From NCBI RefSeq assembly GCF_007097155.1, contig NZ_VJWA01000001.1, positions 1,769,501 through 1,833,500 of the forward strand: a stretch of DNA of 64,000 nucleotides, read 5' to 3'. This DNA is from Glacieibacterium frigidum (GTDB lineage: Bacteria > Pseudomonadota > Alphaproteobacteria > Sphingomonadales > Sphingomonadaceae). Every line of letters starts with the position of its first letter. Position 1 is the first letter of the stretch. Under the pieces are notes generated by a model, which made no database searches, was not told the DNA's origin, and saw nothing but the letters and a program-made list of their open reading frames with translations. A program made the position numbers and the translations under genes. This document shows, in pieces, positions 20,075 through 30,175 of the stretch.

Positions 20075-20092
20075 ATGTTGCATCAATGACAT
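20075..20092. promoter_or_regulatory. Possible MarR-type operator in AT-rich gap
   Basis: Imperfect dyad ATGTTGCATCAATGACAT (TTG/CAA core, ATGT/ACAT ends) in a short AT-rich stretch between the marR start and the aminopeptidase stop. Position upstream of marR suits autoregulation. Symmetry is partial and no motif comparison was made. Confidence 0.3.
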
Positions 20093-20102
20093 GAATAATT
20101 TG

Positions 20103-21479
20103 TCAGTAACATAGGTAAATACCCTGTACGGCCGCCCACGCGGCGCGCAATCCAAGCGCCTCGCCGCCCTTCGGCCGGCCCGGCTTTGACACCGGTGTCC
20201 ATGCGAATGTGTCGAAATGTGCCCACCGCCGTCCGTCGTCGATGAAGCGCTCCAGAAACAGCGCGGCGGTGATCGCGCCGGCAAACCCGCCCTCCGGCGC
20301 GTTGCCGAGATCGGCGAGCGGCGACTTGAGCATGTCGCGGTAGCCCGGCCACAGCGGCATGCGCCACAGCGGGTCCCGTGTCGCCGTGCCGCCGGCGAGC
20401 AGCGCGGCCGCAAGCCCCTCGTCGTTGCTGAACATCGCCGGCAGTTCGGGCCCCAGCGCAACGCGCGCCGCGCCGGTCAGCGTTGCGAAGTCGATCAGCC
20501 AGTCGGGATCGTCCTCCTGCGCCAGTGTCAGCGCATCCGCCAGGATCAGCCGCCCCTCCGCATCGGTATTGCCGATCTCGACCGTCAGGCCTTTGCGCGT
20601 TGCGATCACGTCGCCCGGCCGGAAGGCGTTGCCGGCGATGGCGTTCTCGACTGCCGGGACGATCAGTCGCAGCCGCACGGGCAGGTCGGCCTGCATGACG
20701 AGGCGGGCGAGCGCCAGCGCATGCGCCGCGCCCCCCATGTCCTTCTTCATCAGCGCCATGCCGCTGGCGCCCTTGATGTCGAGCCCGCCCGAATCGAAGG
20801 TGACGCCCTTGCCGACGATGGTCAGCCTGGGGTGTGCGGGGTCGCCCCACGTCAGCTCGATCAGCCGCGGCGTCGCAGCTGCCGCGCGCCCGACGGCGTG
20901 CACCGCGGGAAAGCCGTCGCGCAGGCCCTCGCCCTTGATGACGTTTACGGTCGCGCCGAACAGCCGGCCCTGCGCGACGATCGCCTCGGCGAGTGCTGCG
21001 GGGTCGAGGTCGTTGGCGGGCGTGTCGACGAGGTCGCGGACCAGCGCCGTCGCCTCCGCCATGCGCACCGTGTCGCGCACTGCGACGGGATTGCCGCTGA
21101 GCAGGACGCGCGGGGGCTGCTCGTCGTCGGCCTTGCGGTAGCGGTCGAAGCGGTGCTGCGCGATGCACCAGCCGAGGCCGGCAGCGCCGGCATCGGCGAT
21201 GCGGTAGGTGCCGCCGGGCAGCTTCGCCGCCGCGCTCGCGAGAGCCCAGGGGTCGGCCAGGTCGTCACCGCCGACCGCGACGGACCAGTCGTCGTCGCCG
21301 TCACCGGGCAGGATCGCGACCTCGCCCGGCTTGGCGGCAAAGCGCGCTGCCGAGAGCTGCGCCCGCTGGCGACCCCCCAGCGTCGCGCGCCACGCGTCGT
21401 AACCCCGGGCTGCAACGAGGTGCAGGTCGCGCGCCGGCTGGCGCTGGTCGAGCTGCAGGAGCGCTGCGAAGTCGGTCAC
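20103..21479 (-). CDS. Leucyl aminopeptidase family protein (M17)
   Basis: 458-residue cytosol-type aminopeptidase releasing N-terminal residues with two metal ions. The C-terminal M17 domain is clear: metal/catalytic Lys and Asp in [25 protein letters not shown] with the next metal ligand, and the family signature NTDAEGRL, followed by [14 protein letters not shown]. The N-terminal 150 residues are less conserved, as in PepA-like proteins. Its start overlaps the rimO stop by four bases, so it is cotranslated with rimO. In sphingomonads this peptidase is often near an NlpC/P60 gene, which suggests a part in peptide recycling. Confidence 0.9.
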   Translation of the reverse strand: MTDFAALLQLDQRQPARDLHLVAARGYDAWRATLGGRQRAQLSAARFAAKPGEVAILPGDGDDDWSVAVGGDDLADPWALASAAAKLPGGTYRIADAGAAGLGWCIAQHRFDRYRKADDEQPPRVLLSGNPVAVRDTVRMAEATALVRDLVDTPANDLDPAALAEAIVAQGRLFGATVNVIKGEGLRDGFPAVHAVGRAAAATPRLIELTWGDPAHPRLTIVGKGVTFDSGGLDIKGASGMALMKKDMGGAAHALALARLVMQADLPVRLRLIVPAVENAIAGNAFRPGDVIATRKGLTVEIGNTDAEGRLILADALTLAQEDDPDWLIDFATLTGAARVALGPELPAMFSNDEGLAAALLAGGTATRDPLWRMPLWPGYRDMLKSPLADLGNAPEGGFAGAITAALFLERFIDDGRRWAHFDTFAWTPVSKPGRPKGGEALGLRAAWAAVQGIYLCY

Positions 21480-22804
21480 GCCGCGACCCCGAACAGGTCA
21501 TAGTCGTCGGCGTCCTCGATCGTCACGCGGACGATGTCGCCGACCTTCAGGCCGTGCGCGTCGCGCAGGTGGACCTCGCCATCGATGCCCGGGGCGTCGG
21601 CCTTCGAGCGGCCGGTTGCGCCGCCCTCGTCGTCGACCGCGTCGAGCAGCACGTCGAGGGTCCGCCCGATCTTGGCCTGCAGCTTCGCCGCCGAGATGCG
21701 CGACGCGGCCGCCATGAAGCGGTCCCAGCGTTCCTGCTTGACGGCCTCGGGCACGTGATCGGGCAGGTCGTTGGCGGCAGCGCCTTCGACGGCCTCGTAT
21801 TTGAAGCAGCCGATGCGGTCGAGCTGCGCCGCCTCGAGCCAGTCGAGCAGATAGGCGAAGTCGGCGTCGGTCTCGCCGGGGAAGCCGACGACGAAGGTCG
21901 AACGAATCGCGATGTCGGGCACCTGCGCGCGCCAGCTGTCGAGCCGCTCGAGCACCCGCGCATCGTTCGCCGGACGGCGCATGGCGCGCAGTACCGCGGG
22001 GCTGGCGTGCTGGAACGGGATGTCGAGGTACGGCAGCACCAGCCCCTCGGCCATCAGCGGGATCAGATTGTCGACGTGCGGGTACGGGTAGATGTAGTGC
22101 AGCCTCACCCACGCCCCGAGCTGCCCGAGCTCGCGCGCGAGGTCGGTGATGTGCGCGCGTGTCTCGCGGCCATTGAGCGGCGACGCGGCGTGACGGATAT
22201 CGACCCCGTAGGCCGACGTGTCCTGGCTGATCACCAGCAGCTCGCGCGTGCCGGCGGCGACCAGCTTCTCGGCCTCGCGCAACACCGCGTTGGCGGGCCG
22301 GCTGACGAGATCGCCGCGGATCGCCGGGATAATGCAGAACTTGCAACGGTGGTTGCAGCCCTCCGAAATCTTCAGATACGAATAATGCCGCGGCGTCAGC
22401 TTGAGCCCGACATCGGGAACGAGGTCGAGATACGCCGACGGCGGCACGGGCGCTGCGGCGCGGACCGCGGCAACCACCTGCTCGTACTGCTGCGGGCCGG
22501 TGACGGCGAGCACCTTCGGGTGCGCCGCCTCGATCAGCGCGGCATCGCGCCCCAGGCAACCGGTGACGATGACGCGGCCATTGGCGGCGATCGCTTCGCC
22601 GATTGCGTCGAGGCTCTCTGCCTTGGCGCTGTCGAGGAAGCCGCAGGTGTTGACCAGCACGACGTCGGCATCTTCGTAGCTGCCCGACATGGCATAGCCG
22701 TCGGCGCGCAGCGCGGTCAGGATGCGTTCGGAATCGACGAGCGCCTTGGGACAGCCGAGCGACACCATGCCGATCTTGGGCGGCGTTGGGAGGGTGAGGA
22801 GCAT
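21476..22804 (-). CDS. rimO: Ribosomal protein S12 methylthiotransferase RimO
   Basis: Radical-SAM enzyme that adds a methylthio group to an Asp of ribosomal protein S12. 442 residues. N-terminal UPF0004 domain with cluster Cys in [23 protein letters not shown] and VTGCLGRD; radical-SAM motif CNHRCKFC at about 150; [14 protein letters not shown] barrel segment; TRAM domain at the C-terminus. All six cluster cysteines are present. The LVDSE form of the first motif is typical of RimO rather than MiaB. First gene of rimO-aminopeptidase. Confidence 0.95.
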   Translation of the reverse strand: MLLTLPTPPKIGMVSLGCPKALVDSERILTALRADGYAMSGSYEDADVVLVNTCGFLDSAKAESLDAIGEAIAANGRVIVTGCLGRDAALIEAAHPKVLAVTGPQQYEQVVAAVRAAAPVPPSAYLDLVPDVGLKLTPRHYSYLKISEGCNHRCKFCIIPAIRGDLVSRPANAVLREAEKLVAAGTRELLVISQDTSAYGVDIRHAASPLNGRETRAHITDLARELGQLGAWVRLHYIYPYPHVDNLIPLMAEGLVLPYLDIPFQHASPAVLRAMRRPANDARVLERLDSWRAQVPDIAIRSTFVVGFPGETDADFAYLLDWLEAAQLDRIGCFKYEAVEGAAANDLPDHVPEAVKQERWDRFMAAASRISAAKLQAKIGRTLDVLLDAVDDEGGATGRSKADAPGIDGEVHLRDAHGLKVGDIVRVTIEDADDYDLFGVAA

Positions 22805-22835
22805 CGACAGGCTTTAGGCGCGTTCGGCCGCAGTC

Positions 22836-23684
22836 TCAACCACGCTGCGGCAGCACCTTGAGCGGGTCCACCGCTGTCCGCCCGCGCCGCAGCTCGAAAT
22901 GCAGCTGCGGGCTCGTCACCGCCCCCGTCGCCCCGGCCTTGGCGATCGTCTCGCCGCGCGTCACCTTGCGGCCGCGCGTGACCAGCAGTGCCGAGTTGTG
23001 CGCGTAGGCACTCACCCAGCCATCGGCATGTTTGACCAGCACGAGGTTGCCGAACCCTGCGACCGCGTCGCCGGCATAGGCGACGACCCCGTCGGCCGCC
23101 GCGCGCACCGGCTCGCCGGGCTTCGCATCGAGGTTGACGCCGTCGTTGAAGCGCCCGCCCGGCTTCGGACCGAACCCCGACACGACGCGCCCCGGCATCG
23201 GCCAGTCGAAGCGCGGCGCCGGGCCGGCGAGCGCGGGCAGCGGCTTCTGCGCCGGCGGCGTCGCCTTGGCTGCCTTGACCGTGACGGGGGCGGCAGGCTC
23301 GGCGCCGGTGATCAGGTCCTCGATGTCGATGCGGAACGCCGCGGCGCGCTGCTCGAGGGTCATCGCCGCGACGACCTTCTTCGACGGCAGGATCAGCCGG
23401 TCGCCGACCTCGATGACGTAAGGCGCGCGCAGCTTGTTGAGCGCCACGATGCGCTGCCACTCGACGCCGTAGGCGCGCGCGATGGCGATGCCCGTCTCGC
23501 CCGCCTTGACCGTATGCACGCGGCCGCCCGGGCCCTCGACCGCGTCCGCCACCACCTTGCGCGCCACCCAGGCGGGCTTGGGCGGCGGTGCGGCGACCAC
23601 GGGCTTCGGCGGCAGCGGCGGCGGTGCCGACGTGCGCGCACACGCCGCGAGGGCGAGCAGGATCAGGAGGGAGACGCGACGCAT
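22836..23684 (-). CDS. LysM-LytM protein with degenerate active site (NlpD/EnvC-like)
   Basis: A 282-residue lipoprotein: signal with lipobox LAACA (Cys about 15), Pro-rich linker (about 20-45), LysM domain binding peptidoglycan (about 55-103, VKAGETGIAIARAYGV), and C-terminal LytM/M23 domain (about 155-280). The zinc ligands of active M23 peptidases look lost: FNDGVNLDA has Asn where the first His would be, and PQLHFELR has Gln in place of the first His of HxH. It is therefore more likely an activator of cell-wall amidases in division, as NlpD and EnvC are, than an endopeptidase. The ATG chosen starts the signal; the upstream 51 codons are not needed. Confidence 0.82.
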   Translation of the reverse strand: MRRVSLLILLALAACARTSAPPPLPPKPVVAAPPPKPAWVARKVVADAVEGPGGRVHTVKAGETGIAIARAYGVEWQRIVALNKLRAPYVIEVGDRLILPSKKVVAAMTLEQRAAAFRIDIEDLITGAEPAAPVTVKAAKATPPAQKPLPALAGPAPRFDWPMPGRVVSGFGPKPGGRFNDGVNLDAKPGEPVRAAADGVVAYAGDAVAGFGNLVLVKHADGWVSAYAHNSALLVTRGRKVTRGETIAKAGATGAVTSPQLHFELRRGRTAVDPLKVLPQRG

Positions 23685-23742
23685 GGCGCGGGCCTTAGCC
23701 TGTCCCGCCGCCCGCGTGAATCGCCTACGTGACCGCTCGCGC

Positions 23743-25356
23743 CTATTCGTCGTCGTCCGGGTAGGCGAACGGGTTGGTCGGAGACGGCTTGGTCGGCAGC
23801 GGCATCTTCGGCAGGGCTGCGTCGCGGTTCGCGGCATTCCACAGGAAGCTCGCCATGATCACCGCCGCCTGGCGCAAGTCGGCAGCCTTCACGTGATCGA
23901 CCGTGTCGAGGTTGGTGTGGTGGGTGCGCGACGGATAGTCGAGCGGGTCCTGGATGAACTGATAGCCGGGCAGTCCGACCGACTGGAGATAGACGTGATC
24001 GGTCGAACCCGTGCGGCCGGTCGCCACCGTCGTCGCGCCCATGCCGGCGAAGGGCGCCAGCCACTCCTTGAAGATCGGCACCGCGGCGGCGTTGTTTTCG
24101 GCATAGATGCCGCGGATCTTGCCCGAGCCGTTGTCGAGGTTGAAATAGGCCGCCAGCTCGCCGTAGCCGCTGCGCGGCGTTATCGGAAAGCTGCGCGTCC
24201 AATAGGCGTACGACCCCGCCTTGAGGCGCTCGGGGTCGGTCTCCGGGGGACGGCTCGCGAGGTGCCGGTCGACATAGGCGAGGCTGCCGAACAGCCCCTG
24301 CTCTTCCCCCGCCCAGAGCGCGAAGCGGATCGTGCGCTTCGGCTTGACGCCGAGACCCGCGAGGATCCGCGCCGCCTCCATCACCACGGCCGAGCCCGCG
24401 GCATTGTCGGTCGCACCGTCGGCAGCGACCCACGAATCCAGATGCGCACCAGCCATCACGTAGCCCGCCTTGGGGTCACGCCCGGGCAAGTCGGCGATGA
24501 TGTTGTAGGCCTTGGTGTCGGCGTCGTGGAAGCGGACGCGGCTGTCGATCTCGAGCGTCGGCGCGGCGTCGGTCTTCGCCAGCCGCGCGAGGCGGCGATA
24601 ATCCTCGGCGGTCAGCTCGATCCCCGGCACGCGGCGCGCATCGTCGGCGCGAAAGCCCGAGCCTTCGCCGAACAACAGCCCGCCGTCGGTCCGCGCCGCG
24701 CGAACCCACGCGGTCGCCCCTTCGGCCGCGAGAAAGGCGTCGAGCTTCGCGGCGAACAGACGGCGCTGCAGGCCGCGATCGGCGGTGGCGTCGTCAACGG
24801 TTGTCGGCTGGTCGTAGGTGTCGAGCTTGCGCAGGTCGTCATCGGCGTAACGCGAGAACACCGACTTCGCCGGCTCCGAGCCGTCGTTGGGCAGCGTCAC
24901 CATGACGATCTTGCCCCTGAGCTTGCCGCGCCACTTGGCGAAGTCGCGCTCGCGCTTCATCGGCGCGACGATGACGCCGGCGGTGACCGCGCCCGGGGTC
25001 GGCGGGGTCCAGGCGATGGGGATGGCGCGCAGGTTCAGGACGCGCGGCGCGGTCATGCGCACGGCGATGCCGTCGATCGACCAGCCGCGACCGAATTCGA
25101 AACCCTCGGCGCGGACGTTCGACAGGCCCCAGGCCTTGAACTTCGACTGGGTCCAGGCTTCCGCCGCGCGCATCTGCGGCGAGTTGGTCATGCGCCCGCC
25201 GATGCGGTCAGACAGATAGGCGGTCGTCTCGATGACCTGGCCGTGGTTCATCCCGGCGTCGACGATGCGGTTGACCATGTCGCGGTCTACATTCTCAGCA
25301 GCGAAAACTGGCGCAGAGGTACTCAGCAGCAACGCTGCAAACAAACGCAACTTCAT
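23743..25356 (-). CDS. Exported M28 family zinc aminopeptidase
   Basis: 537 residues with a signal peptide (MKLRLFAALLLSTSAPVFAAE). Family M28 zinc peptidase with a protease-associated insertion in the first half. The two-metal site can be followed: GAHLDSW (His), DGATDNAAGSA (bridging Asp), AGEEQGL (catalytic Glu pair), NLDNGSGK (Asp) and PSRTHHTNLDTVDH (last His). The length matches sphingomonad members annotated M20/M28. Probably degrades peptides in the periplasm or outside. AAAGGG lies before the ATG in an AT-rich leader, the best promoter-like zone nearby. Confidence 0.87.
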   Translation of the reverse strand: MKLRLFAALLLSTSAPVFAAENVDRDMVNRIVDAGMNHGQVIETTAYLSDRIGGRMTNSPQMRAAEAWTQSKFKAWGLSNVRAEGFEFGRGWSIDGIAVRMTAPRVLNLRAIPIAWTPPTPGAVTAGVIVAPMKRERDFAKWRGKLRGKIVMVTLPNDGSEPAKSVFSRYADDDLRKLDTYDQPTTVDDATADRGLQRRLFAAKLDAFLAAEGATAWVRAARTDGGLLFGEGSGFRADDARRVPGIELTAEDYRRLARLAKTDAAPTLEIDSRVRFHDADTKAYNIIADLPGRDPKAGYVMAGAHLDSWVAADGATDNAAGSAVVMEAARILAGLGVKPKRTIRFALWAGEEQGLFGSLAYVDRHLASRPPETDPERLKAGSYAYWTRSFPITPRSGYGELAAYFNLDNGSGKIRGIYAENNAAAVPIFKEWLAPFAGMGATTVATGRTGSTDHVYLQSVGLPGYQFIQDPLDYPSRTHHTNLDTVDHVKAADLRQAAVIMASFLWNAANRDAALPKMPLPTKPSPTNPFAYPDDDE

Positions 25357-25405
25357 GCAAAACCCTTTGATTTTGGACGCTTATGATCCGCGATCGCAGG
25401 TGTGT

Positions 25406-26203
25406 CTAGCGGATCGCGCCCGCCAGCAGCTTGTGCAGCTTCGACTGGACCTGGTCGTTCCCCGCAATGATCTCGGCGCGCTCGACCATGCCGTCCTTGC
25501 CGCGGAAATCGGTGACGAAGCCGCCCGCCTCGCGCACCAGGAGCATGCCCGCGGCGACGTCCCAGTGCGACAGGCCGCTCTCCCAGAAACCGTCGAAGCG
25601 CCCCGCGGCGACCCATGCCAGGTCGAGCGCCGCCGAGCCGAAGCGGCGGATACCCGCGACCTGCGGCATGACCGCGCCCAGGATCTTCATGAACTCGGGC
25701 GCGTCGCCGTGGCCGCCATAGGGCGTGCCGGTGGCGATCACGCAGTCGAGCAGGTCGCGGCGCGCCGAGACGCGCAGGCGGCGGTCCTGCAGCCACGCGC
25801 CCTTGCCCTTTTCGGCCCAGAAGCTCTCGTCGGTCAGCGGCTGGTAGACGAGGCCCGCGACGACCTCGCCGCGCTCCTCTGCGGCGATCGAGATGCTGAA
25901 GTGCGGCATGCCGTGCAGGAAGTTGGTGGTGCCATCGAGCGGATCGACGATCCAGCGGTGGTCGGGGTCCTCGCCCTTCACCTCGCCGGACTCCTCGAGC
26001 AGCATGCCCCACGCCGGGCGCGCGTGGCCGAGCACTTCGCGCAGCGTCGCCTCGGCCGCACGGTCCGCGTTCGAGACGAAATCGGCGGGGCCCTTCTTGG
26101 AGACCTGCAGCGCCTCGGTCTCGTTGAAGTCACGGCGCAACCGCGGCGCAGCCTTGCGCGCGGCTTTCTCCATGATCGTGATCAGGCCGGATTTGATGGG
26201 CAT
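25406..26203 (-). CDS. Inositol monophosphatase family protein (SuhB-like)
   Basis: 265-residue magnesium-dependent phosphatase of the IMPase family. Motifs: EES-GE metal ligand (about 70-74), DPLDGTTNFLHG (about 87-98) with three metal-binding Asp residues, and SHWDVAAGMLLVREAGG (about 214-230) with the last metal Asp. Members act on inositol phosphates or related sugars, or as the SuhB transcription/ribosome-assembly factor; sequence alone does not separate these. It lies three bases after the efp stop and so likely shares efp's transcript. Confidence 0.88.
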   Translation of the reverse strand: MPIKSGLITIMEKAARKAAPRLRRDFNETEALQVSKKGPADFVSNADRAAEATLREVLGHARPAWGMLLEESGEVKGEDPDHRWIVDPLDGTTNFLHGMPHFSISIAAEERGEVVAGLVYQPLTDESFWAEKGKGAWLQDRRLRVSARRDLLDCVIATGTPYGGHGDAPEFMKILGAVMPQVAGIRRFGSAALDLAWVAAGRFDGFWESGLSHWDVAAGMLLVREAGGFVTDFRGKDGMVERAEIIAGNDQVQSKLHKLLAGAIR

Positions 26204-26206
26204 GGG

Positions 26207-26770
26207 CTAGTCCGCCCGCCGGACATATTCCCTGGCATAGGTGTCGACGACGATTTTCGTCCCCACGCCGATGAACGGCGGGACCATGACACGCACGCCG
26301 TTCTCCAGCCGCGCGGGCTTGTAGCTCGACGACGCCGTCTGACCCTTCACGACCGCCTCGGTGTCGGCGATCACCGCCTCGATATGGTCGGGCAGCTGGA
26401 CCGAGATCGCCTTGTCCTCGTAGGTTTCCATGACGACGTCCATGCCGTCGGTCAGGAACTCCGCGGCCTCGCCCAGCAGGTCCTTCGACAGCGTCGTCTG
26501 GTCGTAGCTGAGCTTGTCCATGAACACGAGGCTCTCGCCCTCGGCGTACAGGAACTGGAAGTCGCGCGTGTCGAGCCGCACCTTCTCGACCGTCTCGGCC
26601 GAGCGGAAGCGCTCGTTGGTCTTGCGCCCGTCCATCAGGTTCTTCAGCTCGACCTGCATGTACGCGCCGCCCTTGCCGGGCTGTGTGTGCTGGATCTTGA
26701 CCGCGCGCCACAGGCCGTTCTGGTACTCGATGATATTGCCGGGGCGAATTTCGACTGCGTTGATTTTCAT
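26207..26770 (-). CDS. efp: Translation elongation factor P
   Basis: 187-residue EF-P, which helps ribosomes through consecutive prolines. Domain I (KOW-like, 1-63) carries the tip loop PGKGGAY with Lys33, the residue that other species modify; domains II and III (S1-like folds) follow, and [17 protein letters not shown] is the C-terminal signature. No epmA or other modification gene is in the window. Upstream of suhB-like gene, same strand. Confidence 0.96.
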   Translation of the reverse strand: MKINAVEIRPGNIIEYQNGLWRAVKIQHTQPGKGGAYMQVELKNLMDGRKTNERFRSAETVEKVRLDTRDFQFLYAEGESLVFMDKLSYDQTTLSKDLLGEAAEFLTDGMDVVMETYEDKAISVQLPDHIEAVIADTEAVVKGQTASSSYKPARLENGVRVMVPPFIGVGTKIVVDTYAREYVRRAD

Positions 26771-26828
26771 GTCTGCCGCTCGATGAATGTGGCGCGCGTC
26801 GTAGCGCAGGGGGCCGCTGCTGCCAACC

Positions 26829-27725
26829 TCAGCGCATGCCGCCCAGCGCCATCGCGCCCTGCGCAGCGCCGGTGTCGGGGACGATCTCGCCGGTACGGTC
26901 GCTGATCTCGTCCCAGCGTGCGGCGATCGTCTCGGGGGTCATCTCGTCGGCACCGACGTGGATGCCGCGGGTCAGCGTGACGTAGCTGCGCTCGAAGCCC
27001 CCGGCGCCGGCGTTGACGATGGCGTTGGCGGGCGCGTCCTCGCTGACGAGGTACAGCGCCGCTGGCACCACTGTCTCGGGCCCCATCTTGGCCAGCATCT
27101 CGGGCGGCATCAGGTCCTCGGTCATGCGCGTCGCAGCCACCGGCGCGACGGTATTGACCTTGACGTTGTACTTCGCGCCCTCGAGCGTCAGCGTCTTCAT
27201 CAGCCCGACCAGGCCGAGTTTCGCCGCGCCGTAGTTCGCCTGGCCGAAATTTCCGTACAGGCCGGTCGAGCTCGTGGTCATCAGGACGCGGCCATAGGCC
27301 TGCTCGCGCATCGTCTCCCACACCGCCTTGGTGCAGATCACCGAGCCCATCAGGTGGACGTCGATGACGGTGCGGAAGTCGTCGAGGCTCATCTTCACGA
27401 ATGTCCGGTCGCGCAGGATACCGGCGTTGTTGATCAGGATATCGATACGGCCCCAGCGCTCCTTGACCAGCGCGACCATCTTTTCGACCGCGGCCGCGTC
27501 GGTGACGCTGGCGCCGTTGGCGATCGCCTCGCCGCCGGCGGCCGTGATCTCGTCGACCACCTGCTGCGCGGCGTCGAGCGAGCTGCCCGACCCGTCGCGC
27601 GTGCCGCCGAGATCGTTGACGACGACCTTCGCGCCGCGCTTCGCCAGTTCGAGCGCATAGGCCCGGCCCAGCCCGCCGCCCGCGCCAGTCACGATGGCGA
27701 CGCGGTTGTCGTAACGAATGGTCAT
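26829..27725 (-). CDS. Short-chain dehydrogenase (MFE-2/HSD17B4-like)
   Basis: 298-residue NAD(P)-dependent oxidoreductase. Rossmann motif [13 protein letters not shown] (about 12-24), the NDLGG segment after strand 2, NNAG (about 95-98), and the catalytic Ser with YxxxK in [18 protein letters not shown] (about 148-165). The sequence around [15 protein letters not shown] and the tail with [15 protein letters not shown] resemble the dehydrogenase part of the peroxisomal multifunctional enzyme, suggesting action on (R)-3-hydroxyacyl-CoA; that substrate is inference. It stands alone upstream of efp, after the foldback repeat. Confidence 0.85.
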   Translation of the reverse strand: MTIRYDNRVAIVTGAGGGLGRAYALELAKRGAKVVVNDLGGTRDGSGSSLDAAQQVVDEITAAGGEAIANGASVTDAAAVEKMVALVKERWGRIDILINNAGILRDRTFVKMSLDDFRTVIDVHLMGSVICTKAVWETMREQAYGRVLMTTSSTGLYGNFGQANYGAAKLGLVGLMKTLTLEGAKYNVKVNTVAPVAATRMTEDLMPPEMLAKMGPETVVPAALYLVSEDAPANAIVNAGAGGFERSYVTLTRGIHVGADEMTPETIAARWDEISDRTGEIVPDTGAAQGAMALGGMR

Positions 27726-27802
27726 GTCTGCCCCTGTCGGTTGAGCGCGCGGTTTAGGGGATCGGGGGGGTTGGGGGAAGTGGGTGCGTCGCCCGCGGGC
27801 CT

Positions 27803-27908
27803 GTGCCCACCCCTAACCCCTCCCGTACCGGGAGGGCACCCGCAAGAGGGGAGCGTTCCCGCACAAGCGGATTCCCCTCGCGGTACGGGAGGGGTTAGGG
27901 GTGGGCAC
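27803..27908. repeat. 106-base foldback: 28-bp perfect inverted repeat with nested stems
   Basis: Two 28-base arms, starting GTGCCCACCCCTAACC and ending at the reverse complement, are perfectly complementary and 50 bases apart. Inside lie further complementary pieces (GAGGGGA/TCCCCTC) and a final hairpin CCGC-ACAA-GCGG, so the whole stretch can fold as one long stem. It sits between the phoB stop and the SDR start. It looks like the intergenic palindromic repeats common in sphingomonads. It may end the phoB transcript, but no T tract is seen. Confidence 0.85.
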
Positions 27909-27916
27909 GCACGTCG

Positions 27917-28621
<705 letters not shown>

Positions 28622-28626
28622 GCGGG

Positions 28627-29340
28627 TCAGGCCGCAGCCGACGTCGCGAAGGCCGTGTCGTCGCCGCGCGGCCGTTCGGAGATCAGGTGGCCGGTGGCGC
28701 TGTAATGCACCATCTCGGCGACGTTGGTCGCATGGTCGCCGATGCGCTCCAGGTTCTTGGCGATGAACAGCAGGTGCGTCGACGGCGTGATGTGATGGGG
28801 ATTTTCCATCATGAAGGTCAGCAGGCTGCGGAACAGGCTGGAGTAGAAATTGTCGACCGTCTGGTCGCGCTGGCAGACCGCGAGCGCCAACTCCGGATCG
28901 CGGTCGACGAAGGCGTCGAGGACGTCCTTGACCATCACCGCGACGACACGCGCCATCTCGGGCACGATGACCATCGGCTCGATCGGCGCCGCCTGCGCCA
29001 GTGCCGAGGCACGCTTGGCGATGTTCTTGGCATAGTCGCCGATGCGCTCGAGCACCGAGCTGATCTTCAGGCAGGCGACGATCTCGCGCAGGTCGGTGGC
29101 CATCGGGGCCCGCAGCGCGATGATCTGGATCGCCAGCTTTTCGGCCTCGCCCTCCAGCGCATCGATGCGCGCGTCGGTCGCGACGACCTTCAGCGCCGCC
29201 TCGGCATCGCGGCGGGTCAGCGCATCAATCGCGTCGATGATCTGCGCCTCGCACAGCCCGCCCATCTGGCTGATCAGCGAGCGCAGCTGATGAATGTCGT
29301 CGTCGTACGACTTGACGGTATGCGAGGTCTGATCGGCCAC
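28627..29340 (-). CDS. phoU: Phosphate signalling protein PhoU
   Basis: 237-residue helical bundle protein that links the Pst transporter to PhoR and silences the Pho response when phosphate is plentiful. Two PhoU repeats are visible, each with a metal-binding E/D-x-x-x-D-type helix (RIGDYAKNIAKRA at about 95 and ERIGDHATNVAEMVHY at about 200). Located between pstB and phoB, the usual place. Confidence 0.95.
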   Translation of the reverse strand: MADQTSHTVKSYDDDIHQLRSLISQMGGLCEAQIIDAIDALTRRDAEAALKVVATDARIDALEGEAEKLAIQIIALRAPMATDLREIVACLKISSVLERIGDYAKNIAKRASALAQAAPIEPMVIVPEMARVVAVMVKDVLDAFVDRDPELALAVCQRDQTVDNFYSSLFRSLLTFMMENPHHITPSTHLLFIAKNLERIGDHATNVAEMVHYSATGHLISERPRGDDTAFATSAAA

Positions 29341-29362
29341 GTGTCTTACTCCTGTACCGGGC

Positions 29363-30175
29363 TCAGCCGTAGCGGCCGGTGATGTAGTCCTTGGTGCGCG
29401 GCTCGGACGGGTTGGTGAAGATCATCGACGTGTCGCCATACTCGACCATCGTGCCGAGGTGGAAGAATGCCGTCTTCTGGCTGACGCGCGCCGCCTGCTG
29501 CATGTTGTGCGTGACGATGACGATCGCATAGCGGCCGCGCAGCTCGTCGATCAGCTCCTCGATCTTCGCGGTCGCGATCGGGTCGAGCGCCGAGCACGGC
29601 TCATCCATCAGGATGACCTCGGGGTCGACCGCGATGGCGCGCGCGATGCACAGGCGCTGCTGCTGCCCGCCCGACATCGCGGTGCCGCTCTCGCCCAGCC
29701 GGTCCTTGGCCTCGTCCCACAGGCCGGCGCGGCGCAGCGAGCCTTCGACGATCGCGTCCATGTCGGCCTTGGTCGCCGCCAGCCCGTGGATGCGCGGGCC
29801 ATAGGCGACGTTGTCGTAGATCGACTTGGGGAAGGGGTTCGGCTTCTGGAACACCATGCCGACGCGCGCGCGCAGCTGCACGACGTCCATGCCGCCCTTG
29901 TAGATATCCTCGCCGTCGAGCTTGATCTCGCCCTCGACCCGCGCCGAGGCGACGGTGTCGTTCATGCGGTTCATGCAGCGCAGAAAGGTCGACTTGCCGC
30001 AGCCCGACGGGCCGATGAACGCGGTGACGTTCTCCTGGCTGACGTCGATCGACACGTCCTTCAGTGCCTGCTTGGCACCGTAATAGACGTTGACGTTGCG
30101 GGCAGTCATCTTGGTGGTCACGACATCGGCGGCATTGCGCGCGGCGACGACGGAGCCGGCATTCAGGTCAGCCAT
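29363..30175 (-). CDS. pstB: Phosphate ABC transporter ATPase PstB
   Basis: 270-residue ATP-binding subunit. Walker [10 protein letters not shown] (about 55-63), Q-loop VFQKPNPFP, signature MSGGQQQRL, Walker [14 protein letters not shown] and H-loop [12 protein letters not shown]. It drives phosphate import through PstC/PstA. The ATG chosen lies in the stop of pstA (TAATG, one-base overlap), so the proteins are coupled. Confidence 0.97.
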   Translation of the reverse strand: MADLNAGSVVAARNAADVVTTKMTARNVNVYYGAKQALKDVSIDVSQENVTAFIGPSGCGKSTFLRCMNRMNDTVASARVEGEIKLDGEDIYKGGMDVVQLRARVGMVFQKPNPFPKSIYDNVAYGPRIHGLAATKADMDAIVEGSLRRAGLWDEAKDRLGESGTAMSGGQQQRLCIARAIAVDPEVILMDEPCSALDPIATAKIEELIDELRGRYAIVIVTHNMQQAARVSQKTAFFHLGTMVEYGDTSMIFTNPSEPRTKDYITGRYG

